In this document: one piece after another, positions 33,521 through 42,372 of the stretch | Layout of the letters: each line of letters begins with the position of its first letter | Position numbering within the stretch: the stretch's first letter is position 1 | Assembly (NCBI GenBank): GCA_017387515.1 | Contig: JAFOFC010000027.1 | Span: 1 to 43,919, forward strand | DNA length: 43,919 nucleotides | Source of the DNA: Paludibacteraceae bacterium | GTDB taxonomy: Bacteria > Bacteroidota > Bacteroidia > Bacteroidales > Paludibacteraceae | Direction of reading: 5' to 3' | Made by a program: the position numbers and the translations under genes | Notes under the pieces: model-generated | The model's input: only the letters and a program-made list of their open reading frames with translations | The model's database searches: none | Told to the model about the DNA's origin: nothing

Positions 33521-36500
33521 ATGAAATTGATTCTAGATGCTATAAAACAACGTGTTTTGGTGCTAGACGGAGCCATGGGAACCATGCTGCAACGCCTAAC
33601 CGGTGCCGAGTACGATAAGGTAAAGCAAGTACACCAACTTTATATAGAGGTAGGTGCCGATATTATTTCTACCCATACCTTTGTGGCCAACGAGGGCGAT
33701 GATGATGCCATTGTACAGCGCAATGTTACCTATGGGCAATTAGCCAGGCAGGTGGCCGATGCTGCTTCAAGAAAAGTGTATGTGGCAGGTTCTATAGGCC
33801 CCTCTAATAAAACCCTTACCCTAGCAGACCAGGGTGGTTTTGACGAATTATGTCGTCGCTATAGTGTGCAAATTAAGGCTTTGCGCCCCTATGTAGATGT
33901 GCTGCTTTTTGAAACTTTTTTTGATACCCTTAACCTGAAAGCCGCTTTGGTGGCTGCTAAAAACCAGGCCCCCGATGTGCCTGTTATGGTATCGGTAACG
34001 CTAGAAAAAAGTGGCAGATTGTTAAGCGGACAAACCTTAGAGGCGTTGGTGGCTACCGTAGAACCTTTCTCGCCCATGTCTATAGGGTTAAACTGTTCGT
34101 TTGGAGCGGCCGATATGTTGCCCCATTTGGCTACGTTATCGTCGCTAACCAGTTGCTATGTTAGTGTGCATCCTAACGCAGGCTTACCCAATGCCCTAGG
34201 AGAGTACGACGAAACGCCAGCGTCGATGGCACAAGCCATGCAACCTTATTTTGATAGGCGTTTGGTAAACATTGTAGGGGGCTGTTGTGGAACTACGCCA
34301 CAACACATTGCTTTGATAGGTCAAATGGCTGCCCAAACAGCGCCTCGCATTCCGGTGCAACCCACGCAAAAAGGCTATTTAACAGGGTTGGAAACCTTGT
34401 GCATCGACCAGCAATTTGTAAACGTGGGCGAACGCACCAACGTGGCAGGTTCTAAAAAGTTTGCCCGATTGATTGCCGAAAAGAAATACGATGAAGCCCT
34501 TACCATTGCCCGTAAACAAGTAGAGGGTGGGGCTTTGGTAATTGATGTTTGCATGGACGATGCCATGCTAGATGCCTCGGCCGAAATGGCGCATTTCTTG
34601 TTCTTGATGGGTAATGAACCCACCATAGCGCGTGTGCCTGTCATGATCGATTCGTCGCGTTGGGAGGTACTTGCCAAAGGATTGCAATATGTACAAGGTA
34701 AGGCCATTGTTAACTCCATATCGCTAAAAGAGGGTGAGGAGGTCTTTTTAGAGCGCGCATCGTACATCCAAAAAATGGGAGCAGCGGTGGTAGTAATGGC
34801 TTTTGACGAGGAAGGACAGGCCACTACCTATGCCAAACGTATCCAAGTGTGCCATCGTGCCTACCAACTGTTAACCGAAAAACTACATTTCCCCCCTCAA
34901 GATATTGTGTTTGACCCTAATGTGCTTACCCTAGCCACGGGTATGCCCGAACACAATAGTTATGGTGTTGATTTTATAGAAACGGTACGATACATTAAAC
35001 AAAACCTACCACATGCTAAGGTAAGTGGTGGTATTAGCAACCTATCGTTTGCTTTTAGGGGCAATAATGTGGTGCGCGAGGCTATGCACTCGGTGTTTTT
35101 GTACCATGCCATTCAAGCAGGCTTGGATATGGCCATAGTTAACCCTGCCCAATTGCAAATATACAGCCAAATAGAGCCCACGTTATTGGCCAAAGTAGAG
35201 GCCGTTATTTTAAATACCCATCCCAATGCTACCGACGGGTTGATTGCTTACGCTAAAACCTTGCAAAATACCGAAACCGTGGCTAAGGCAGAACAAACTG
35301 ACCTTTGGCGCAGTGCTTCGGTGCAAGATAGGTTGGTGCATGCGTTAATGCATGGCATAACCGAGTTTATACAGGCCGACGTAAACGAAGCCTTACAAAC
35401 CTATCGTCCCATTCAACTGATAGAAGAGGTGTTGATGAAGGGCATGACGCAGGTGGGTAAATTATTTGGCGAAGGCAAAATGTTCTTGCCACAAGTGGTA
35501 AAAACAGCGCAAGTGATGAAAAAAGCGGTTAGTTTTATAGAACCCTTGTTGCAACAAGAAGCCCAACATAGCACCCATCGTCCCAAGGTGTTGTTGGCTA
35601 CCGTAAAGGGCGATGTGCATGATATTGGTAAAAATATAGTGGGAGTAGTATTGGCTTGTAATGGGTACGATGTAATTGATTTGGGCGTAATGGTGCCCAA
35701 AGAAACCATTGTGCGTACAGCCACAGAGCAACAAGTGGTAGCCATATGTTTAAGTGGGCTTATTACTCCTTCTTTAGTAGAAATGGCCCAGGTGGCTACC
35801 GAATTGCAGCGTTGTGGTAGTTCTATACCCCTTGTAGTAGGCGGCGCAACTACCTCGTTGGCGCACACGGCCCTTAAATTAGATCCCTTGTATAGCGCGC
35901 CCGTGTTGCATTCTAACGATGCATCGCACAATGTAGCCTTGGTAAACGAATTAGTAGCCGATAAGGATGCTGCCGCCCGTTATAAACAAGAATATGCCCA
36001 AATCAGGGCTCAATACGAGCAAAAACAACCGATAGAAACCAATAAACGGGTGCTTGTCGATTGGCAAAACGAACCCATTTTTGTTCCCACCGAGATAGGT
36101 GCATGGCGTGTAGACGATTTTTTGCCGTTAAAAGAGGTAGCGTCGTACATCAATTGGAAAGCCTATGCACAGGCGTGGAAAATAAAATTTGACCAAGCAG
36201 GCGATTTAATTGCCGAAGCCAAAAAGTACCTGTTTAACAACCCAACTTGTTGGCAGATGCGTGGTAGGGTGGGTATTTTCCCCGCGATTTCTGTTGGCGA
36301 AACAATAGAAATAGGTGGTAGGGCATTCCCTATGGAGCGTCGCGATTGTTCGTTGGCCGATTTTGTATCGCCCCATGGCGATTATGTGGGTGCCTTTGCT
36401 GTTACCGTTGATGTAATGGAATGGATAGCCCAGTTGCAAGCCAATAACGAAACTTATGCGGCCATGGTGGTGCAACTGTTGGCCGATAGGTTGGTAGAAG

Positions 36501-36733
36501 CTTGCTCTGAATACCTGTTTGAAACCATGAAAAACCAATGGTGGGGTTTTGATGCCGGTATTAGGCCTGCTGTGGGTTATCCTTGTTTGCCCAACCACCA
36601 ACTAAAACAACCTTTGTTTGACCTTTTAGAGGCTTCCGATTTGGGAATCACCCTTACCGAAAGCGGGGCTATGTTGCCACAAGCATCGGTTTGTGGACTT
36701 TACCTAGCCAATAAACATGCTAAATACTTTTAA
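33521..36733 (+). CDS. metH: Cobalamin-dependent methionine synthase
   Basis: 1070 residues from the ATG at 33521; an upstream GTG at 33470 would place the -7 box inside the gene. It transfers methyl from 5-methyl-THF to homocysteine via cobalamin. Domains: homocysteine-binding (1-290, zinc Cys pair GGCCGTTP at 255-256), pterin-binding (about 310-560, FVNVGERTNVAGSKKF), cap and B12-binding (about 590-820, DVHDIGKNIVG with lower-ligand His700) and AdoMet reactivation (about 845-1070, RPAVGYP and EACSEYLFE). The reactivation domain is compact: it ends soon after the KYF strand and lacks about 35 C-terminal residues seen in the E. coli enzyme. It is followed after 2 nt by metF. Confidence 0.95.
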   Translation: MKLILDAIKQRVLVLDGAMGTMLQRLTGAEYDKVKQVHQLYIEVGADIISTHTFVANEGDDDAIVQRNVTYGQLARQVADAASRKVYVAGSIGPSNKTLTLADQGGFDELCRRYSVQIKALRPYVDVLLFETFFDTLNLKAALVAAKNQAPDVPVMVSVTLEKSGRLLSGQTLEALVATVEPFSPMSIGLNCSFGAADMLPHLATLSSLTSCYVSVHPNAGLPNALGEYDETPASMAQAMQPYFDRRLVNIVGGCCGTTPQHIALIGQMAAQTAPRIPVQPTQKGYLTGLETLCIDQQFVNVGERTNVAGSKKFARLIAEKKYDEALTIARKQVEGGALVIDVCMDDAMLDASAEMAHFLFLMGNEPTIARVPVMIDSSRWEVLAKGLQYVQGKAIVNSISLKEGEEVFLERASYIQKMGAAVVVMAFDEEGQATTYAKRIQVCHRAYQLLTEKLHFPPQDIVFDPNVLTLATGMPEHNSYGVDFIETVRYIKQNLPHAKVSGGISNLSFAFRGNNVVREAMHSVFLYHAIQAGLDMAIVNPAQLQIYSQIEPTLLAKVEAVILNTHPNATDGLIAYAKTLQNTETVAKAEQTDLWRSASVQDRLVHALMHGITEFIQADVNEALQTYRPIQLIEEVLMKGMTQVGKLFGEGKMFLPQVVKTAQVMKKAVSFIEPLLQQEAQHSTHRPKVLLATVKGDVHDIGKNIVGVVLACNGYDVIDLGVMVPKETIVRTATEQQVVAICLSGLITPSLVEMAQVATELQRCGSSIPLVVGGATTSLAHTALKLDPLYSAPVLHSNDASHNVALVNELVADKDAAARYKQEYAQIRAQYEQKQPIETNKRVLVDWQNEPIFVPTEIGAWRVDDFLPLKEVASYINWKAYAQAWKIKFDQAGDLIAEAKKYLFNNPTCWQMRGRVGIFPAISVGETIEIGGRAFPMERRDCSLADFVSPHGDYVGAFAVTVDVMEWIAQLQANNETYAAMVVQLLADRLVEACSEYLFETMKNQWWGFDAGIRPAVGYPCLPNHQLKQPLFDLLEASDLGITLTESGAMLPQASVCGLYLANKHAKYF

Positions 36734-36735
36734 TT

Positions 36736-37689
36736 ATGAATATTGCCGAAAAATTACGCACTGCCCAAAATCCTTTGTTTACCTTTGAGGTATTGCCTCC
36801 ACTAAAGGGCAAGGGAATTGAGGCTATTTATGCCGCCATCGACCCCTTGTTGGCATTTAATCCGTCGTACATCAATATTACCTACCATGCAGCCGATGTA
36901 CAATACAAAACCAAAGACGATGGTAGCATCGAAAAACGCGTGGTGCGCAAACGCCCGGGAACGGTGGCTACAGCTGCAGCCATTCATTATAAATACGGTA
37001 TAGAGGTAGTGCCTCACCTTATTTGCAGCGGTTTGAACCAAGAAGAAATAGAAAATATCTTAATCGACTTAGATTTCTTGGGCATTCATAATGTATTTGC
37101 CTTGCGTGGCGATGCGCAAAAAGGTTCGCGTGTGTTTATTCCTAAAGAAAATGGGCATGCTCATACCACCGATTTGATGCAACAAATTGCCAATATGAAC
37201 AAAGGTATTTATTTGGACGATGCACTTAAGTCGCCCGTGCCTACTCAGTTTTCGATGGGTGTGGCTTGCTATCCCGAAAAACACATCGAAGCGCCCAATT
37301 TAGAAACCGATATTCAGTTTTTAAAGGAAAAAGTAAAATTGGGTGCTGAATATGCGGTAACCCAGCTGTTTTTTGATAATCAAAAATACATTGATTTTGT
37401 AAAAGCCTGTCGTGCCGAAGGCATTACTATTCCCATTGTGCCAGGGCTAAAACCCATTTCTGGCTTAAACGATTTGAACCTATTGCCTCAAACCTTTAAC
37501 ATTGATGTGCCAGAAGTGCTGGTAAAAGAGGTAAAAAAATGCACTACCAACGAGGCGGCTCGCCAAGTGGGGGTAGAGTGGACCATTCAACAATGCAAGG
37601 AGTTAAAAGCATTTGGCATTCCATCGTTGCACTTTTATACCTTGGGAAAATCAGACAATATTGCCCAAATTTGTAAAGAAGTATACTAA
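36736..37689 (+). CDS. metF: Methylenetetrahydrofolate reductase
   Basis: 317 residues, normal for bacterial MetF. FTFEVLPPLKG (N-terminal barrel strand with catalytic Glu), NITYHAAD, HLICSGLNQEEIE, and NVFALRGDAQKG (FAD contacts) are present, and the C-terminus has PSLHFYTLGKSD. It reduces 5,10-methylene-THF to 5-methyl-THF, the direct methyl donor for the adjacent MetH. It begins 2 nt after the metH stop and ends 22 nt before a strong terminator, so metH-metF is a two-gene operon. Confidence 0.96.
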   Translation: MNIAEKLRTAQNPLFTFEVLPPLKGKGIEAIYAAIDPLLAFNPSYINITYHAADVQYKTKDDGSIEKRVVRKRPGTVATAAAIHYKYGIEVVPHLICSGLNQEEIENILIDLDFLGIHNVFALRGDAQKGSRVFIPKENGHAHTTDLMQQIANMNKGIYLDDALKSPVPTQFSMGVACYPEKHIEAPNLETDIQFLKEKVKLGAEYAVTQLFFDNQKYIDFVKACRAEGITIPIVPGLKPISGLNDLNLLPQTFNIDVPEVLVKEVKKCTTNEAARQVGVEWTIQQCKELKAFGIPSLHFYTLGKSDNIAQICKEVY

Positions 37690-37711
37690 AATACTTTCCA
37701 ATATGCGTAAT

Positions 37712-37747
37712 GGGATGACTAAAAAGTAAATTAGTCATCCCCTTTTT
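37712..37747 (+). terminator. Rho-independent terminator after metF
   Basis: Perfect 11-bp stem GGGATGACTAA (37712-37722)/TTAGTCATCCC (37731-37741), 8-nt loop, then C and five T. Confidence 0.92.
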
Positions 37748-37883
37748 GGTGTTGTAACAACATTGTAATTGATGATTTGTTAAAAACATCGTTTGCATTG
37801 TTAATCGTTTTTCTGCATTCTTAAAATTAATTTTCGTTCACTTCTATTTACCTATTTAAAGGCACTTTGCTGCAACAGAAAAC

Positions 37884-37891
37884 TACTTTTG
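37884..37891 (+). promoter_or_regulatory. Candidate -7 box for the lipoprotein gene (TACTTTTG)
   Basis: TACTTTTG fits TAnnTTTG, 73 nt before the ATG at 37965. The T-rich -33 region is imperfect. The leader would be about 70 nt, the longest in the window. Confidence 0.45.
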
Positions 37892-37964
37892 TTATGTGTT
37901 TTGCAAACCACACTAACAATGAATCGGGCAATTCGCCCAAGTAGTAAAATTAAATGTTGTTCGT

Positions 37965-39869
37965 ATGAAAAGCGCAACTAAAAAAATCAAATGGTTACTA
38001 CCTCTGTTACTAATAGGAGGTATGTTTACCGCATGTCAAGATCGTGGTGAAGAACCACAAAGTCAGGAACAGATGCAAGAAGAACAGCCCATTGCTCCAG
38101 CTAATTTGGATATGGATGTGGTAGATCAAGTGTACGATGGCGAAGTGGCAGTGCTAGGATCATCCTCGGCAGATTTTATGCCTTATTTCTTAAAACGTTT
38201 CCCTAATGTAGCAGGTTCTATTACAGAGAATTCAGATGTAGTGGTATTGGACGAGGCTGCTGCTCAAGGAGTTTTAGGCAATGCTTCTTTGTTAGAAACG
38301 GTTCAATTGCATTGGGCAAAAAACAAAGCGATTGGTTTTGTGAATCCATCTAGTAACGCAATTAAATTGTTGTCAAAATTAAACGGAGTTGAGGGTGATA
38401 ATTTTGATGAAGAAGGCAAAGCGTTGATGGAAAATTATGCCTTTTACCTAGTAAAAAAGGATGGTAATGCGATGTCGTACTGCAAGTCAAATGTAAGTAA
38501 TATAGAAATAGAATACGTAGATTCTTTAACTAATGAGATAAAAGTAGAAAAAGTAATGCCAACTAACGAATTGTCGTCTGAATATTCGTTGGGTAGAATT
38601 GGCGAAAGAGCCGCCGAATGGATGAATTCTTTTAATGGGGCCAAATTGCGTAGCTTGGATGCTTCTTGTGGTGATGTTGCTTACCAAGCGTTTACGAACA
38701 AAATTTACCAAACGGTTACTGTTGACCATGATTATCTAGTAAATTATAATGACTTTGGAACAGGTCCAGGACCAAGAACTACCGAAGCTATTATAGAACT
38801 AAAAGTATACGCAGGATTTGATGTGGCCACTAATAAGTATGTATATGATGTAAATGTGTCAGAAGTATTTGATGCTAGCAAATGTTATATTGAGAATATA
38901 GTGACTCAGAAAAAAATGGCCTACAAATACAAATACACAGGTGGTAATTATGCTGGTTTAAATGTAGGATTAAGACTAACAAATGTTGCTGGCAGTGATA
39001 TTTCGTATACACAAGCAACTCCAATAGGAATGGCAAGTAGTAGTACACAAACCTATTATCCTTCTACACTTACAGTAGGTGGTGGTCTTGCTGCCGGTGC
39101 AGATGCAAGTGGTCCTAGTTTCTCGGGAAATCTGTGTTTCTCTTATACACCAGCTTATACCACTATAGCTATGACTGATAGTGAATTGCCAGTTCAATAT
39201 CAAGATAACCATACATGGGTTGAATGGGATTATGGTAAAAAACTAGAGAACTATAATCAGGTATACGATATTGAATGGGGATTTAATCCAACATTTAAAG
39301 GTGTAGCTCAGTTCTCTACCAGAAGTTGTCTAACAGAACAAGCAATTACCTATATGCTAGATGCCAGTACCGATAAATACGATGGAAAATCGGTTTGTAT
39401 GGGCGTTAATGCTACTTTTAAAACATTCCACGAATCTGCTGGTCCTTGGGGCGGAACTCACTGTTTTATGTATCAATACGCAAATATGTATGTTTATTTG
39501 CCAGTAGTGCCTCGTTATTTTGACCGATACACTCCTTACTGCAAAGCTATGCATGTAGTAGATAAAACAGAAAAGTGGGAAGACGTAGAAAACACATTAA
39601 GAAGCAATGTTAATTATAAAGTTTTCTATAACGAAAATCTGCTAATTGGTTCGCCCGTTAAAGATGGTTTGAACAAAGAGGCAGGTAAAGTTTGGGAAAG
39701 TACCATTCAAAGTATCATTAAACAATTTAGTGCTAGAAACTTTAATAACGAATACGTAGTTGGATTAGCTAATTCAAAAGGAGAATCCTTAAAAATGGGT
39801 CTGTACATTAAAGGAAATACCTGGAAATTAGTAGACGACATTAACCAAGTGCAATTGGGAGTAGAGTAA
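37965..39869 (+). CDS. Large lipoprotein of unknown function
   Basis: 634 residues. The signal sequence ends in a lipobox, GMFTAC with Cys24, and the following QDRGEEPQSQEQ is acidic, which in Bacteroidota can act as a surface-export signal. After a linker (to about 50) the protein has alpha/beta sequence (50-190), then mostly beta sequence. A Ser/Gly-rich strand region (about 355-400: TYYPSTLTVGGGLAAGAD, PSFSGNLCFSYTPAY) is followed by VEWDYGKKL. Ten or more Cys occur in the mature part, unusual for a periplasmic or surface lipoprotein. The Ser/Gly region recalls the stem of leukocidin-type pore formers, but this is only a visual resemblance. I do not recognise the family. It stands alone, with its own terminator. 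Confidence 0.8.
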   Translation: MKSATKKIKWLLPLLLIGGMFTACQDRGEEPQSQEQMQEEQPIAPANLDMDVVDQVYDGEVAVLGSSSADFMPYFLKRFPNVAGSITENSDVVVLDEAAAQGVLGNASLLETVQLHWAKNKAIGFVNPSSNAIKLLSKLNGVEGDNFDEEGKALMENYAFYLVKKDGNAMSYCKSNVSNIEIEYVDSLTNEIKVEKVMPTNELSSEYSLGRIGERAAEWMNSFNGAKLRSLDASCGDVAYQAFTNKIYQTVTVDHDYLVNYNDFGTGPGPRTTEAIIELKVYAGFDVATNKYVYDVNVSEVFDASKCYIENIVTQKKMAYKYKYTGGNYAGLNVGLRLTNVAGSDISYTQATPIGMASSSTQTYYPSTLTVGGGLAAGADASGPSFSGNLCFSYTPAYTTIAMTDSELPVQYQDNHTWVEWDYGKKLENYNQVYDIEWGFNPTFKGVAQFSTRSCLTEQAITYMLDASTDKYDGKSVCMGVNATFKTFHESAGPWGGTHCFMYQYANMYVYLPVVPRYFDRYTPYCKAMHVVDKTEKWEDVENTLRSNVNYKVFYNENLLIGSPVKDGLNKEAGKVWESTIQSIIKQFSARNFNNEYVVGLANSKGESLKMGLYIKGNTWKLVDDINQVQLGVE

Positions 39870-39870
39870 C

Positions 39871-39900
39871 CTTAACTTAACCTAACCTAACCTAAACTAA
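39871..39900. repeat. CYTAA pentamer run
   Basis: Six tandem pentamers (cttaa, cttaa, cctaa, cctaa, cctaa, actaa) directly after the lipoprotein stop codon and before the terminator. Confidence 0.75.
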
Positions 39901-39904
39901 AGAG

Positions 39905-39937
39905 AAAGGGACAGACCTGTTGGCCTGCCCCTTTTTT
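39905..39937 (+). terminator. Rho-independent terminator after the lipoprotein gene
   Basis: AAAGGGACAG (39905-39914) pairs with CTGCCCCTTT (39925-39934) with one A-C mismatch; the last bases belong to a six-T tract. Confidence 0.85.
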
Positions 39938-39953
39938 GTATGCTGTTTTTTTT

Positions 39954-41330
39954 TTACAACCTTTTTAGCAATTCCTTGCCCAATTGATCCAATTGGGGGT
40001 CGCGAGCACCCATAATTAAAAAGGTGGTGTTTTCGTCGGCCAAGGTAATCATTTCGGTAAGGGCACCTTGTTTGTTGCCCACGTAGTGCGCTTGTTTGCC
40101 TTCGCGTATAATGGCAGTGCTAACCACCGTGGGCGATATGTTTCTATCTACCGTGCCCCCAGCATAATAAACGTCGCCAATTAAAAAATAATCGTTGGGG
40201 CGTAATACCTTAGCCACTTCTTGCGATAGTTCGGCATGCATAAAGCGTAGGGGACCAAAACCATGGGGTTGGAAATAGGCAATTACCCTGGGGCTTAGCA
40301 ATTGGCACGATGCAATGGCAGCAGCTACTTCCGATGGGTTGTGTGCAAAATCGTCTATTACAAATTGTTTGTTCTTTTTATTTTCTCCTACCAATTGTGT
40401 ACGGCGATAAATGCCTCTAAACGATGACAATGCCTTGATGATAGTAGATTTGTCTATGCCTACTTGGGTACAGATGGCAAAGGCCGCTAGGGCATTTTCC
40501 ATGTTGTGAGCACCCATAACAGGTACTTTGCAACTGTTCCCGTTTATTTTAAACGAGATGCTAAATCCACTTTGTTTAAACGAACTGCCTTTTACGCCTA
40601 CTTTGGCACCTTTGGCAGAAAAATCGTATTCTGCTAAAAGCGATAAGCCTGCGGCTAATTCATTGTCGGCATTTACAATAAAAGCCCCTTTTGTATTTTC
40701 TTTAAAGGTAGTAAATAGTTCAATTAACTCGTCCGCTTCTTTGTGGTCGCGCTCTATGTTTAGCACTACGGCAATTTCGGGATGATAGCCTACAATAGAA
40801 CCATCCGATTCGTCGGCTTCAATGACCAACCATTCTCCGTCGCCTTTAATCGCATTGCCTGGCAATCCCTTTTCTTGTAGTTCAGTCAGGCCTGCTCCGG
40901 TTATTAATGATGGGCTTAATCCTGCTTGCGATAGCACGTGGTACACCATGGCAGTGGTGGTTGATTTGCCCGATGTGCCCCCTACGGCTATGGTTTTAAC
41001 ATCGTCCGATATGGCGGCTAATACAGCCGAACGTTTAGCAATAGGAATGTTAAGCGATAAGGCTTTTTGGTATTCCACGTTGCTTTCTTCTATGGCCGTA
41101 GATACTACCACCAAGTCGATGCTGCTGTCAATGCCGCTACCATCTTGTATGGCACAGGTAATGCCCATGTCTTCAAACTGTTGTTGCAGTTGCGATTTGC
41201 TGCCAGCTGCAAACAAACGGTCCGAACCAGTAACAGTTTTACCGCATCCGCGCAAGTATTGTGCAATGGCACTCATGCCAGTGCCAGCAATGCCTACAAA
41301 AAAGAAAGATTGATAATCTTGTATGTTCAT
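39954..41330 (-). CDS. Mur ligase family protein (MurC/Mpl-like)
   Basis: 458 residues. The N-terminal Rossmann-like domain starts FFVGIAGTGMSAIAQYLRG, close to MurC's G-I-G-x-x-GMS loop. The ATP loop is GTSGKSTTT (118-126), with Ser in place of the His of MurC GTHGKTTT. The central domain has EADESDGS and VVLNIERDHKE; the C-terminal domain has DDFAHNPSEV (MurC: DDYGHHP) and FQPHGF. It should ligate an amino acid or peptide to UDP-MurNAc. The altered ATP and substrate motifs and its position away from a division/cell-wall cluster suggest a second MurC-like ligase or a peptide-recycling (Mpl-type) role. It is downstream of holA by 12 nt. Confidence 0.85.
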   Translation of the reverse strand: MNIQDYQSFFFVGIAGTGMSAIAQYLRGCGKTVTGSDRLFAAGSKSQLQQQFEDMGITCAIQDGSGIDSSIDLVVVSTAIEESNVEYQKALSLNIPIAKRSAVLAAISDDVKTIAVGGTSGKSTTTAMVYHVLSQAGLSPSLITGAGLTELQEKGLPGNAIKGDGEWLVIEADESDGSIVGYHPEIAVVLNIERDHKEADELIELFTTFKENTKGAFIVNADNELAAGLSLLAEYDFSAKGAKVGVKGSSFKQSGFSISFKINGNSCKVPVMGAHNMENALAAFAICTQVGIDKSTIIKALSSFRGIYRRTQLVGENKKNKQFVIDDFAHNPSEVAAAIASCQLLSPRVIAYFQPHGFGPLRFMHAELSQEVAKVLRPNDYFLIGDVYYAGGTVDRNISPTVVSTAIIREGKQAHYVGNKQGALTEMITLADENTTFLIMGARDPQLDQLGKELLKRL

Positions 41331-41342
41331 ATCAAAAAAAAG

Positions 41343-42365
41343 TTAATGCAATATTTTATACACCAGTTCTTTAAGTAGTTTGGTGTCGTCGTTGTCGGCC
41401 GTTCCTATGCCTTTAGATTTGCCATCGTATTCTCTTAGATACCCAATAATTTTAAAGGTTTGCATTTTAGAAAATCGTCTAGCCCCTGCTTCGTAATTGC
41501 GCAGAGCCCAAGGTTGTATGCGAAGTAACTCGGCAGCCCTGCTTTTATCGGCCATGTATAGGTACGACATTAGGTTGGCAAAATAGGTAAAAAGCGTAGC
41601 AATGATGCGTTGAATAGGCTCGTTGGTGTGCAAAATAATTTGATTGGCCTTTACTACATTGCCAGCAATAAGGGCATCTTGCAGTTCAAAGGTGCTGTAT
41701 TTTTTGCTCATGCCCGTGGTTTTCTCTAGTAACTCGGCGGTGATGTTCTTTTTGTCGGTTAGTAGAATAGAGAATTTTTGCACAATGCTTTCTATCAAGC
41801 TGAGGTCGGATCCTGCCAATTCTAACAGCATCCGTACCGCATCGGTATCCATTTGCAACTGGTGTTGTCTTAGTTGCTCTTGAATAAATTGTTCAACTTG
41901 GTTTTCGTACAATTTTTTCGATTCAAAAACCACGCCCATTTGGTCGGCTACTTGCATCCATTTTTTACGACGGTCGATGGTGTCATACTTGTAGGCAATG
42001 ATTAGAATGGTTTGTGGCTGAGGTTTTTGTAAGTAAAATTGTAGCTTGTCAAAGACGTCTTTTTTGTCGACGGTTTGCGCCTCTTTTAAAATCACTACCT
42101 GATATTCTGACATCATGGGGTAGCGTTGGGCATCGTTGATGATATGGCCTACAATGTCGCCGTTTTTGTTCGATTTTACATCGTTGCCGTACCTAACGGT
42201 AAGGTTCATCATTTTTTCGTCTTCCGATAGAATGTTTGCCTCTAGGGCTTCTACAATCTTATTGATATAGTAAGGCTCTTCGCCCATCAGTACGTAGATA
42301 GGCGCATATTGTTTCATGCTAATTTGTTGCATGATAGATGCGTATGTTAAGCCTTTTTGTGCCAA
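41343..42365 (-). CDS. holA: DNA polymerase III subunit delta
   Basis: 340 residues. The AAA+-like N-terminal domain begins PIYVLMGEEPYYINKIVEAL, typical of the delta subunit, with no Walker A as expected. The central DVKSNKNGDIVGHIINDAQRYPMM and VVILKEAQ and the helical C-terminal collar domain follow. It opens the beta clamp in the clamp loader. The N-terminus (AQKGLTYASIM...) aligns with Bacteroides delta N-termini as I recall them, which supports the TTG at 42365 as start; the first ATG would be at 42332. It is followed by the Mur ligase gene 12 nt downstream. Confidence 0.92.
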   Translation of the reverse strand: MAQKGLTYASIMQQISMKQYAPIYVLMGEEPYYINKIVEALEANILSEDEKMMNLTVRYGNDVKSNKNGDIVGHIINDAQRYPMMSEYQVVILKEAQTVDKKDVFDKLQFYLQKPQPQTILIIAYKYDTIDRRKKWMQVADQMGVVFESKKLYENQVEQFIQEQLRQHQLQMDTDAVRMLLELAGSDLSLIESIVQKFSILLTDKKNITAELLEKTTGMSKKYSTFELQDALIAGNVVKANQIILHTNEPIQRIIATLFTYFANLMSYLYMADKSRAAELLRIQPWALRNYEAGARRFSKMQTFKIIGYLREYDGKSKGIGTADNDDTKLLKELVYKILH

Positions 42366-42372
42366 AAAAACG

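Noticed and set aside
35413-35931. 172-residue minus-strand ORF
   Set aside because: It is antisense to the B12-binding domain of metH and has a typical shadow composition.
39871-39900. Telomere-like repeat or chromosome end
   Set aside because: Only 30 bp, degenerate, followed by a normal terminator and genes.
40822-41313. 163-residue + strand ORF
   Set aside because: It is antisense to the Mur ligase ATP-binding and N-terminal domains.
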